This document shows positions 32,618 through 40,337 of a stretch of DNA of 47,487 nucleotides, piece after piece. Source of the stretch: Paenibacillus sp. VTT E-133291 (GTDB taxonomy: Bacteria > Bacillota > Bacilli > Paenibacillales > Paenibacillaceae). Position 1 is the stretch's first letter; every line of letters begins with the position of its first letter. Under the pieces are notes generated by a model. That model did not search any database and was not told where the DNA came from. It worked only from the letters and a program-made list of their open reading frames with translations. The position numbers were made by a program, and so were the translations under genes. The stretch is taken from the NCBI RefSeq assembly GCF_002264395.1, contig NZ_NFVA01000055.1:1-47487 (forward strand), written 5' to 3'.

Positions 32618-33130
32618 GTGGTGTACTATTTGATTGCTCTTATTGTATTTTTGGTGGATCAGGGAACGAAGTATCTCATTGCCACACGTCTGGAGCTCGG
32701 GGAACAGATTCCGGTCATCGGGAATTTTTTCCTAATTACCTCACATCGTAATCGCGGAGCTGCTTTTGGGATCCTACAAGGTCAGCAATGGTTCTTCTTT
32801 TTAGTTACGGTTGTAGTGGTTGCAGGTATCGTTTGGTACTTGAACAAAACTAGACATTCGCGGAAGATGCTGTCGGTTGCCCTTGGACTTGTTCTGGGTG
32901 GAGCGATAGGTAACTTCCTCGACCGGATGATTAGTGGTGAGGTTGTTGATTTCCTTCTGTTTAATTTTGGAAGCTATAGCTTCCCGATTTTTAACGTTGC
33001 AGATTCGTGTATCGTCATTGGGGTTGGTTTAATTCTTTTGGACTCCTTCCGCGATCTTAAGAACGGTGAAGAAATTACGGAAATTAAAGAAGTAAAAGAA
33101 GCAAAGGAAGTAAGGGAAGGGAATGAATGA
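32618..33130 (+). CDS. lspA: Lipoprotein signal peptidase LspA
   Basis: A membrane aspartyl protease that removes signal peptides from prolipoproteins. The 170-residue product has four membrane segments, the SHRNRGAAFGIL motif, and catalytic aspartates Asp102 (GNFLDRM) and Asp129 (NVADSCI). Counted from GTG 32618 these coincide with the B. subtilis numbering, which supports this start (MVYYLIALIVFLVDQ) over upstream options. The C-terminal tail is an unusual run of charged repeats of the form EIKEVKEAKEVREGNE. The gene overlaps the next by 8 bp. Confidence 0.94.
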   Translation: MVYYLIALIVFLVDQGTKYLIATRLELGEQIPVIGNFFLITSHRNRGAAFGILQGQQWFFFLVTVVVVAGIVWYLNKTRHSRKMLSVALGLVLGGAIGNFLDRMISGEVVDFLLFNFGSYSFPIFNVADSCIVIGVGLILLDSFRDLKNGEEITEIKEVKEAKEVREGNE

Positions 33131-34094
33131 TTTGAATAAAGACGTCAATCACCAAGCGGCAACTACGAGCGAAGAAGAGAGGGACGTCACGGAGTGGACT
33201 GTTTCGGCGGAGAACGCGAAGGAGCGTATCGATAAATATATTACGGAATCTTGGGAAGAGGATGTTTCACGTTCTCAGGTGCAGCTGTGGATCAGTGGTG
33301 GCCATGTTACGGTTAATGGAGCACCCGTGAAAGCTAATTATAAGCTCTCAGAAGGCGATGTAGTTTCCATCATCGTTCCTGAAGCAGAAGTGACCGATTT
33401 GATTCCGGAGAATATCCCCCTTGATGTTGTCTACGAGGACAGTGATGTCATTGTGATTAATAAACCGCGTGGTATGGTTGTGCATCCGGCTGCCGGGCAT
33501 CCGTCTGGCACCTTGGTAAATGCACTGATGTATCATTGTAAGGATCTATCCGGTATTAATGGTGAGATTCGTCCAGGTATTGTACATCGTATTGATAAGG
33601 ATACCTCTGGTCTTATTATGGTGGCTAAAAATGATGCCAGTCACGCGTCGCTCGCAGCACAGCTTAAAGAGCACAGTGTAACACGCCGCTATATAGCTGT
33701 TGTACACGGCAACTTGTCGCATGACAAAGGTACGGTTGATGCACCGATCGGTAGAGATCCACATGATCGCAAGCTATACACTGTCACGGAAAAGAACAGT
33801 AAGAAATCTGTGACCCATTTTACGGTGATGGAGCGCTTTGGTGAATGTACTCTACTGGAGCTGCAACTGGAGACTGGCCGCACGCATCAGATCAGGGTGC
33901 ATATGAAATTCATTGGTCATCCGCTTGTAGGTGATCCGGTTTATGGACGCAGCAAAGGAACAGCTATGAATGGACAGGCGTTACATGCAGCGGTGCTTGG
34001 ATTTATTCATCCTACATCAGGTGAATATAAAGAATTCAGCAGACCTATTCCGGAAGACATGGAAGAGGTTCTGTTCACATTGCGCAGCAGATAA
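33123..34094 (+). CDS. RluD-family 23S rRNA pseudouridine synthase (YlyB-like)
   Basis: A 323-residue RNA-modifying enzyme. The N-terminal S4 domain (about residues 30-90, KERIDKYITES through NGAPVKANYKL) is followed by the catalytic domain. That domain has the motif HRIDKDTSGLI, in which the aspartate is the catalytic residue, and later LETGRTHQIRVH and HPLVGDPVYG. It is the RluA/RluD subfamily, and the position next to lspA matches ylyB of Bacillus. The precise rRNA target is not visible from sequence. The start overlaps lspA by 8 bp. Confidence 0.92.
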   Translation: MNDLNKDVNHQAATTSEEERDVTEWTVSAENAKERIDKYITESWEEDVSRSQVQLWISGGHVTVNGAPVKANYKLSEGDVVSIIVPEAEVTDLIPENIPLDVVYEDSDVIVINKPRGMVVHPAAGHPSGTLVNALMYHCKDLSGINGEIRPGIVHRIDKDTSGLIMVAKNDASHASLAAQLKEHSVTRRYIAVVHGNLSHDKGTVDAPIGRDPHDRKLYTVTEKNSKKSVTHFTVMERFGECTLLELQLETGRTHQIRVHMKFIGHPLVGDPVYGRSKGTAMNGQALHAAVLGFIHPTSGEYKEFSRPIPEDMEEVLFTLRSR

Positions 34095-34158
34095 GTACAA
34101 ATGAAGTGATAATTAGTCTATGGAATTGAACTCTGCTTTCCATCATATTTAATAACAT

Positions 34159-34204
34159 AAGGATAAAGAGAAGGTTATGCCTTATTCTTTATCCTTATTT
34201 TTAT
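34159..34204 (+). terminator. Terminator after the lspA-pseudouridine synthase unit
   Basis: AAGGATAAAGAGAAGG pairs with CCTTATTCTTTATCCTT around a TTATG loop, followed by ATTTTTAT. Confidence 0.88.
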
Positions 34205-34300
34205 AACTGAAACGGATCTCTAGAAACATAAGCCATCCAAGGGACGGCGAAGCCGTTTCTTCTAAAATGAGAATAGATAGCCAGGAGATGAGATGAAAGT

Positions 34301-35554
34301 ATGAGTATTGAACAATACCAAGACAGCTTCATTCAGACTAATTTTGCAGACCGCATCGGCGGTGCGAACTACGGCAAGGACACTTCGATTTATAAATTTG
34401 AGAAGATCAAACGTGCGAAAGCATCCGCAAAACAGGATTTTCCTGATATTGAATTGATCGATATGGGCGTAGGAGAGCCAGACGAGATGGCTGATGCAGG
34501 TATCGTGGCTAAGCTGGCGGAAGAAGCAGCTAAGGAAGAAAATCGTGGTTATGCGGACAATGGAATTGCTGAGTTTAAGACAGCTGCAGCTGATTATTTG
34601 CGGGAAGTATTCCGTGTTGAAGGCATTGATCCCGTTACGGAGGTAGTCCATTCTATCGGATCAAAGCCTGCGCTGGCGATGTTGCCTTCTTGCTTCATCA
34701 ATCCTGGGGATATTACGATCATGACGGTGCCGGGTTATCCAGTGCTGGGTACACATACTAAATACTTGGGTGGACAAGTGTTTACGGTAGAGCTGAAGAA
34801 GGAGAATAAATTCCTTCCAGATTTGAACGAAATTCCGGAAGAGGTTGCTCATAAAGCTAAGCTTCTTTACTTGAACTATCCAAACAATCCGACGGGCGCT
34901 AGTGCGACGCCTGAGTTTTTTGCTGAGGTCGTTGCATGGGCTAAAAAATATGATGTAGTCGTAATTCATGACGCACCATATGCTGCCTTGACCTATGACG
35001 GTTTGAAGCCACTTAGCTTCCTCTCTGTGCCAGGTGCCAAGGACGTAGGGGTGGAACTGCATTCCTTGTCCAAGTCCTACAATATGACGGGCTGGAGAAT
35101 CGGCTTTGTTGCCGGAAATCCTTTAGTGGTAAAAGCCTTCAGTGATGTGAAGGACAATAACGATTCTGGTCAATTTATCGCGATTCAAAAAGCTGCTGCT
35201 TACGGCCTTGCGCATCCAGAGATTACAGAAGCAATTGCTGCCAAGTATTCTCGTCGTCACAACCTGTTGGTGGATGCACTGAACAGCCTCGGCTTCCAAG
35301 CTGAGAAACCAAAGGGTTCCTTCTTCCTTTATGTGGCTGCACCGAAGGGTGTCAAGGGTGGCCGCCGTTTCGAATCCGGTGAGGATTTCTCGCAATTCCT
35401 GATCCGTGAGAAGCTAATCTCTACCGTGCCTTGGGATGATGCAGGTCCATTTGTACGTTTCTCTGTTACCTTCATTGCTAAAGGGGAAGAGGAAGAAAGA
35501 CGTGTCATCTCTGAGATCCAAAGACGCTTAAGCGATGTGGAGTTTGAATTTTAA
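34301..35554 (+). CDS. dapL: Probable LL-diaminopimelate aminotransferase (class I/II, PLP-dependent)
   Basis: A fold-type I aminotransferase of 417 residues. Features are GVGEPDEMAD, YADNGIAEFK, LYLNYPNNPTGA, IHDAPYAAL, and the PLP lysine in SLSKSYNMTGWRIGF (Lys258). The sequence as a whole resembles the DapL group, which makes LL-diaminopimelate directly from tetrahydrodipicolinate. That assignment is from recollection of the family, not a search; a related aminotransferase (PatA/AspC-like) is possible. DAP production would fit the DAP-type wall predicted from MurE. It stands alone between two terminators. Confidence 0.72.
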   Translation: MSIEQYQDSFIQTNFADRIGGANYGKDTSIYKFEKIKRAKASAKQDFPDIELIDMGVGEPDEMADAGIVAKLAEEAAKEENRGYADNGIAEFKTAAADYLREVFRVEGIDPVTEVVHSIGSKPALAMLPSCFINPGDITIMTVPGYPVLGTHTKYLGGQVFTVELKKENKFLPDLNEIPEEVAHKAKLLYLNYPNNPTGASATPEFFAEVVAWAKKYDVVVIHDAPYAALTYDGLKPLSFLSVPGAKDVGVELHSLSKSYNMTGWRIGFVAGNPLVVKAFSDVKDNNDSGQFIAIQKAAAYGLAHPEITEAIAAKYSRRHNLLVDALNSLGFQAEKPKGSFFLYVAAPKGVKGGRRFESGEDFSQFLIREKLISTVPWDDAGPFVRFSVTFIAKGEEEERRVISEIQRRLSDVEFEF

Positions 35555-35571
35555 TCATTAGTTAGACATTG

Positions 35572-35607
35572 AAGCTGCCTAGGGGAAACCTTGGGTGGCT
35601 TTTCTTT
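35572..35607 (+). terminator. Terminator after the aminotransferase gene
   Basis: AAGCTGCCTAGG pairs with CCTTGGGTGGCTT using several G-T wobbles, followed by TTCTTTAT. Confidence 0.75.
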
Positions 35608-35617
35608 ATATAGTGGC

Positions 35618-35663
35618 TAGTCTACTGTGGATTAGACTACTGTAGAATAGAGCTACTGTAAGA
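35618..35663 (+). repeat. Three 15-16 bp tandem units, CTACTGT type
   Basis: TAGTCTACTGTGGAT, TAGACTACTGTAGAA and TAGAGCTACTGTAAGA follow one another directly, sharing CTACTGT. They merge into the AGAGGGA-type repeats that follow. Non-coding. Confidence 0.7.
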
Positions 35664-35845
35664 TAGGGAATTCTTCCCTCTAATTTTGTGTTTTAGCTTC
35701 AATCCGCTAGATTATTGGGAATTTCCCCCTCTATTTCAGCATATTTGGTTGTATTCAAGGAAATACTTCAATTTATAGGGAGGAATTCCGCATAACCTGA
35801 TCATAATGACTATTGTTGCCTAATTATAGGGAGGTTTTCCCTATA
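35663..35845 (+). repeat. Degenerate AGAGGGA/TATAGGGA palindrome array (about four units)
   Basis: Four inverted repeats of the GGGAA-TTCCC kind are centred near 35673, 35721, 35783 and 35835. Examples are ATAGGGAATTCTTCCCTCTA and ATTATAGGGAGGTTTTCCCT. Spacing is about 50-60 bp. They match the pair at 26669-26760 in core sequence. The array lies between the dapL terminator and the pyr promoter and holds no coding sequence. Confidence 0.65.
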
Positions 35846-35911
35846 ATACCGCCTTCCTTTTGTTGTTAATAGAAGCAGCCTTGGAAAGTGTTGTAGTTTA
35901 GGCAGATAAAG

Positions 35912-35940
35912 TTGACATGCCGTGTTTGTTCTGTCATAAT
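35912..35940 (+). promoter_or_regulatory. pyr operon promoter
   Basis: TTGACA (35912-35917) and CATAAT (35935-35940) are 17 bp apart, giving a near-consensus sigma-A promoter. Transcription should begin close to 35947, just upstream of the PyrR-binding loop. Confidence 0.8.
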
Positions 35941-35968
35941 TCTCATTAAATGAATAGCGCCTTTAATT

Positions 35969-36048
35969 CAGTCCTGTGAGGCTGGCAAGGTAACGTGAAT
36001 CGAGGTTCGCGACTCTTAGAAAGGTATCCGTGTGTATACACCGGACTG
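35969..36048 (+). promoter_or_regulatory. PyrR-binding attenuator (anti-antiterminator)
   Basis: CAGTCCTGTGAGGCTGGCAA followed by GG (35969-35990) is the PyrR-binding loop motif. Its 5' CAGTCC can pair with GGACTG (36043-36048) to make the anti-antiterminator hairpin that PyrR-UMP stabilises. When it forms, the terminator at 36093 is free to fold, so high UMP shuts down the operon. Confidence 0.85.
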
Positions 36049-36092
36049 TCTTTTTATGCGCGCGGCCACCATCTTCTTCATCTGCGGATTTC

Positions 36093-36127
36093 ACTCCTTG
36101 CCTGTTATAGGCAAGGAGTTTTTTGAT
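36093..36127 (+). terminator. pyr attenuator terminator
   Basis: ACTCCTTGCC (36093-36102) pairs perfectly with GGCAAGGAGT (36110-36119) around TGTTATA, followed by a T run. It lies between the PyrR-binding loop and pyrR. Confidence 0.92.
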
Positions 36128-36172
36128 TTCCAGGAACTTGAACAGGCGAAACAAGTGGAGGGTGACAAGATT

Positions 36173-36736
36173 ATGGTTACTGAGAAAAATGTAATTATGG
36201 ACGAAACGGCTATCCGCCGGGCATTATCGCGTATTGCTCATGAGATTTTGGAGAAGAACAAAGGGATTGAGAATTGTCTGCTGGTCGGTATCCGGACACG
36301 AGGCGTATACCTGGCACAGCGCATCGCTGAGCGGATCAAGGAAATTGAAGGCGTCGAGATTCCTTACGGCGAGCTCGACATCACGCATTATCGGGATGAC
36401 CGCGAAGTAGGAGGCAGTGAAGCGGTAGTGAAGAGTAACGTCATTATTACTTCCGGCAGTGATGGCATCCATGATAAGAAGGTCATTTTGTTCGACGATG
36501 TGCTTTACACCGGACGCACCATCCGCGCAGCGATGGACGCTTTGATGGATTGTGGACGCCCCCGAATGATTCAACTGGCAGTACTTGCCGACCGTGGACA
36601 CCGCGAGCTGCCGATCAGACCAGACTACATCGGTAAGAATGTACCTACCTCAAAGCATGAGCAGATTGAAGTGGCGCTGAAGGAATACGACGGCAAAGAC
36701 GAGGTCTACATTATTTCAAACCGGGAGGAACGATAA
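36173..36736 (+). CDS. pyrR: Bifunctional pyr operon attenuator / uracil phosphoribosyltransferase PyrR
   Basis: PyrR senses UMP/PRPP and binds pyr mRNA to promote termination; it also has weak uracil phosphoribosyltransferase activity. The 187-residue protein starts MVTEKNVIMDETAIRRALSR. It carries GIRTRGVYLAQRI and the PRPP-binding loop VILFDDVLYTGRTIRAAMDA. The ATG at 36173 is 8 bp after GGAGGGTGA; the longer in-frame reading from 36032 runs back through the attenuator hairpins and is not real. pyrB follows after 4 bp. Confidence 0.96.
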   Translation: MVTEKNVIMDETAIRRALSRIAHEILEKNKGIENCLLVGIRTRGVYLAQRIAERIKEIEGVEIPYGELDITHYRDDREVGGSEAVVKSNVIITSGSDGIHDKKVILFDDVLYTGRTIRAAMDALMDCGRPRMIQLAVLADRGHRELPIRPDYIGKNVPTSKHEQIEVALKEYDGKDEVYIISNREER

Positions 36737-36740
36737 CATC

Positions 36741-37646
36741 ATGACACTTACAAAGGTAAAGGAACGTAGTCTGCTGGGAATAAAAGAGCTTGATCGGTCG
36801 GAAATCACTGGGTTGCTGGACAGAACAGCTTATTGGGACAATCAAAGTGCAAAGCTAACCCCCATTTTGAACTCGCATTTTATTTCTAACATGTTCTTTG
36901 AGAACAGCACACGCACACGTTTCTCCTTTGAAATGGCAGAGAAACGACTGGGTGCACAAGTACTGAATTTTACGGCTGCAGCTTCTAGTGTAGAAAAAGG
37001 GGAGTCGATCTACGATACAGTACGCACACTGGAATCGATGGGGATCGATGCCGGAGTTGTGCGTTTGAAGCCTGCAGGTGTGCTGCAGCAGTTAGCTGAG
37101 AAGGTGTCCATACCGCTTATTAACGCGGGTGACGGCAACAATGAACATCCAACACAAGCGCTGCTTGATCTTTACACCATGACCAAAACGTTTGGAGATT
37201 TAAAGGGCCTCACGGTTTCAATTATCGGGGACATCATGCATAGCCGGGTAGCACGTTCCAATCTATGGGGACTTACAAAGCTAGGAGCTAAAGTGCAATT
37301 CTGCGCACCGGAGAATATGAAGGCTCCTGAGCTTATGGAATACGCACCTTATGTAACCATAGAGGAAGCTCTTAAAGCAGACGTAGTCATGATGCTTCGT
37401 GTGCAGCTGGAACGCCATTCTTCTGGCATCATACTTTCCGCGGAAGATTACCGCAGACAGTACGGTTTAACGGAAGAACGCGCAGCTAAGCTCGCAAAAG
37501 ATACAATCATTATGCACCCAGCTCCGGTTAACCGGAATGTCGAGATTGATGATGCAGTTGTAGAGTGCAGTCAATCAAGGATTTTCCCGCAAATGTCTAA
37601 TGGAGTTCCGGTTCGGATGGCGGTTCTCGAAAGAGCTTTACTATAA
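36741..37646 (+). CDS. pyrB: Aspartate carbamoyltransferase, catalytic subunit
   Basis: Catalyses carbamoyl phosphate + aspartate to carbamoyl aspartate, the second step of pyrimidine synthesis. The 301-residue protein has the carbamoyl-phosphate motif FENSTRTRFSFE (about residues 54-65), HPTQALLDLYT and a C-terminal HPAPVNRNVEID block. No regulatory pyrI is present, as usual in Firmicutes. GGGAGGAA precedes the ATG. Unlike B. subtilis, no uracil permease gene lies between pyrR and pyrB. Confidence 0.97.
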   Translation: MTLTKVKERSLLGIKELDRSEITGLLDRTAYWDNQSAKLTPILNSHFISNMFFENSTRTRFSFEMAEKRLGAQVLNFTAAASSVEKGESIYDTVRTLESMGIDAGVVRLKPAGVLQQLAEKVSIPLINAGDGNNEHPTQALLDLYTMTKTFGDLKGLTVSIIGDIMHSRVARSNLWGLTKLGAKVQFCAPENMKAPELMEYAPYVTIEEALKADVVMMLRVQLERHSSGIILSAEDYRRQYGLTEERAAKLAKDTIIMHPAPVNRNVEIDDAVVECSQSRIFPQMSNGVPVRMAVLERALL

Positions 37647-37756
37647 AGATCAAAGAATGATGATGAATAAGGACTAATAAATATACACAAACATGAATTT
37701 TTATTATATAATAATGAGAGGGCTCACAGCCGGGAACTGTGGGTAAAGGTAGAATC

Positions 37757-39040
37757 ATGACAGTGATTATTAGAAACGCCAGCGTATTGAATAAGGAAGG
37801 CTTGTTAGAGCGGAAACATATTGTACTTGAAGAAGGTGTTATCTCGGCCTTCATCGATGGAAATGAAGCTGCTCCAGAAGCTGGAGAGATCATTGATGCT
37901 GAAGGCAAACTGCTCATTCCAGGACTCATTGATATGCATGTGCACTTACGCGAACCGGGATTTGAACACAAGGAAACCGTGGAAACCGGAAGTCGTTCGG
38001 CTGCCAAAGGCGGATTTACAACCATCGCTTGTATGCCTAATACCCGTCCAGTAACAGATACCCCGGAAATCGTACAATTTGTGAAAGACAAAGCGCGTGA
38101 AGCAGGACTCGTAAAAGTACTTCCTTATGCAGCCATTACGAAAAATGAGCTTGGACGTGAGCTGACTGATTTTGCAGCGCTTAAAGAAGCGGGAGCGATT
38201 GGTTATACCGACGACGGCGTGGGCGTGCAAAGTGCTCAAATGATGAAAGATGCTATGAACATCGCCGCAGCATTGGATATGCCAGTCATTGCTCACTGTG
38301 AGGATAATTCACTGGTTGAAGGCTGCTGTGTAGCCGAGGGTGAGTTCGCAAGAAAGCATGGCCTGAAAGGAATTCCAAATGAGTCGGAAGCGATCCATGT
38401 TGGACGCGATATTTTGCTGGCTGAAGCAACAGGCGTTCATTACCATGTATGCCATGTAAGTACTGAACAATCGGTACGCCTGATACGCCAAGCGAAAGAA
38501 ATCGGCATTAAAGTGACTGCTGAGGTGTGTCCGCATCACTTGCTGCTGTCTGAAGAAGATATTCCAGGCCTTGATGCCAATTGGAAAATGAACCCGCCGC
38601 TTCGCTCCCGCCGCGATGTTGAGGCATGTATCGAAGGTTTGCTAGACGGCACACTAGATATGATTGTTACTGACCATGCGCCGCATAGTGAAGAAGAGAA
38701 GGCTAAAGGCATGCAGCTTGCACCTTTTGGTATCGTTGGATTCGAAACAGCCTTCCCACTACTATACACAGCGTTTGTAGCAACGGGGAAATGGGATTTA
38801 TCCTTACTGGTACAAAGAATGACAGCTGATCCTGCACGGGTATTCAGACTGAACACCGGTGTGATGGATATCGGAGCTCCTGCAGATTTGACACTGATTG
38901 ATTTGGAGCAGGAGAAAGAAGTAGACCCAGGATCTTTCGCAAGTAAAGGACGGAATACTCCTTTTGGTGGCTGGAAGCTTAAGGGCTGGCCAGTAATGAC
39001 ATGGGTAGACGGCAAAGCCGTATGGACTGAGAAAAACTAG
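37757..39040 (+). CDS. pyrC: Dihydroorotase
   Basis: A zinc amidohydrolase that cyclises carbamoyl aspartate to dihydroorotate. The 427-residue protein has the metal-binding DMHVHLREPGFE, the AHCEDNSL and CHVSTE histidines, CPHHLLL, and the DHAPHSEEEK motif. ATG 37757 follows AAAGGTAG; the GTG at 37739 is less well placed. A 110-bp gap with a small CACAG/CTGTG hairpin (37725-37741) separates it from pyrB. Confidence 0.96.
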   Translation: MTVIIRNASVLNKEGLLERKHIVLEEGVISAFIDGNEAAPEAGEIIDAEGKLLIPGLIDMHVHLREPGFEHKETVETGSRSAAKGGFTTIACMPNTRPVTDTPEIVQFVKDKAREAGLVKVLPYAAITKNELGRELTDFAALKEAGAIGYTDDGVGVQSAQMMKDAMNIAAALDMPVIAHCEDNSLVEGCCVAEGEFARKHGLKGIPNESEAIHVGRDILLAEATGVHYHVCHVSTEQSVRLIRQAKEIGIKVTAEVCPHHLLLSEEDIPGLDANWKMNPPLRSRRDVEACIEGLLDGTLDMIVTDHAPHSEEEKAKGMQLAPFGIVGFETAFPLLYTAFVATGKWDLSLLVQRMTADPARVFRLNTGVMDIGAPADLTLIDLEQEKEVDPGSFASKGRNTPFGGWKLKGWPVMTWVDGKAVWTEKN

Positions 39041-39157
39041 CGGACTGGTGGGGCGGAGTTGCTGATCTTTACGGAGCAGTGATTGTGTACACGTTCACTC
39101 CGGAAGGCTTGTAAGGCATAAGCATTAGACTACAGAAACAAGAAGGAGTGGAATGGA

Positions 39158-40336
39158 ATGCAGGCGAGATTGCTGCTGCAAGACGGAACTTTATTTACAG
39201 GTACCGCATTTGGCGCTGAGGGCGAAAAGACAGGCGAGGTTGTTTTTAATACAGGAATTACAGGATATCAAGAGGTGCTGTCTGACCCTTCATATTGCGG
39301 ACAAATCGTTACAATGACTTACCCATTGATCGGGAACTACGGGATTACTCGGGATGATTTTGAATCTGTTCGACCTTTCGTACACGGCTTTGTAGTGCGT
39401 CGTCATGAAGAAGTACCTAGTAACTGGCGTGCTGAATATAGTGTGGACGATCTGCTAAAGGAATACGATATTCCAGGGATCAGCGAGATTGATACTCGGA
39501 TGTTGACTCGGATTATTCGCCACTACGGAACAATGAAAGCCATCCTAACTACCTCTAACAAACGTGTAGAGGAACTGATGGAAATGATGGGAAATACTAC
39601 GATTGAGGAATTGCGCAATCAGGTAGCTCGTACATCAACTGCAAGTTCGTACAGCAGCCCAGGCAACAAAGAAAGAATTGTACTTGTGGATTACGGTGCG
39701 AAGGCCGGTATCCTGCGTGAGCTTAACGAACGTGGTTGTGATGTTGTTGTAGTGCCACATGATGTAAAAGCGGAAGAAGTTCGCCGCCTGAACCCGGATG
39801 GTATCCTGCTGTCCAATGGCCCTGGGGACCCGAAAGATGTGCCTCACGCTGTTAAGACCATTTCTGAATTGCTTGGCGAATATCCGATCTTCGGCATCTG
39901 CTTAGGTCATCAGTTGTTTGCACTGGCTTGTGGAGCGGACACAGAGAAGCTGAAATTCGGTCACCGCGGTGGCAATCACCCTGTGAAGGAACTGGAAAGC
40001 GGACGCTGCTTCATCACTTCTCAGAACCATGGTTATACCGTAAATGAGGAATCTGTGAAGAACACTGAACTAGAAGTTACTCACATTAATAATAATGATA
40101 AGACGGTTGAAGGAATTAAACATACTCGTTACCCTGCATTTTCGGTGCAATATCATCCAGAAGCAGCGCCAGGACCACATGACAGCAGCTACTTATTCGA
40201 TCGCTTCCTTCAATTGATTGCAGATCATAAAGCAAAGACACCTGTTATTTCACGTCAGGCACAACTTGCGGCAAACGCCAGAATCACGGCGCCAAAAACT
40301 AACTTACAGCTTGAAGCCGTGAAAGGAGCTCTATAA
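39158..40336 (+). CDS. carA: Carbamoyl phosphate synthase, small (glutaminase) subunit
   Basis: Supplies ammonia from glutamine to CarB. The N-terminal domain (GTAFGAEGEKTGEVVFNTGI) is followed by a class I glutamine amidotransferase with the nucleophile motif GICLGHQLFALACG and the later HPEAAPGPHDSSYLF. At 392 residues it is slightly longer than many CarA proteins, with a C-terminal extension rich in alanine and lysine. AAGGAGTGG precedes the ATG. carB begins 2 bp after its stop. Being inside the pyr operon, it is the pyrimidine-linked (PyrAA) form. Confidence 0.96.
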   Translation: MQARLLLQDGTLFTGTAFGAEGEKTGEVVFNTGITGYQEVLSDPSYCGQIVTMTYPLIGNYGITRDDFESVRPFVHGFVVRRHEEVPSNWRAEYSVDDLLKEYDIPGISEIDTRMLTRIIRHYGTMKAILTTSNKRVEELMEMMGNTTIEELRNQVARTSTASSYSSPGNKERIVLVDYGAKAGILRELNERGCDVVVVPHDVKAEEVRRLNPDGILLSNGPGDPKDVPHAVKTISELLGEYPIFGICLGHQLFALACGADTEKLKFGHRGGNHPVKELESGRCFITSQNHGYTVNEESVKNTELEVTHINNNDKTVEGIKHTRYPAFSVQYHPEAAPGPHDSSYLFDRFLQLIADHKAKTPVISRQAQLAANARITAPKTNLQLEAVKGAL

Positions 40337-40337
40337 C

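Noticed and set aside
36032..36172. N-terminal extension of pyrR through the attenuator
   Set aside because: It translates the PyrR-responsive terminator hairpin; the family N-terminus begins at 36173.
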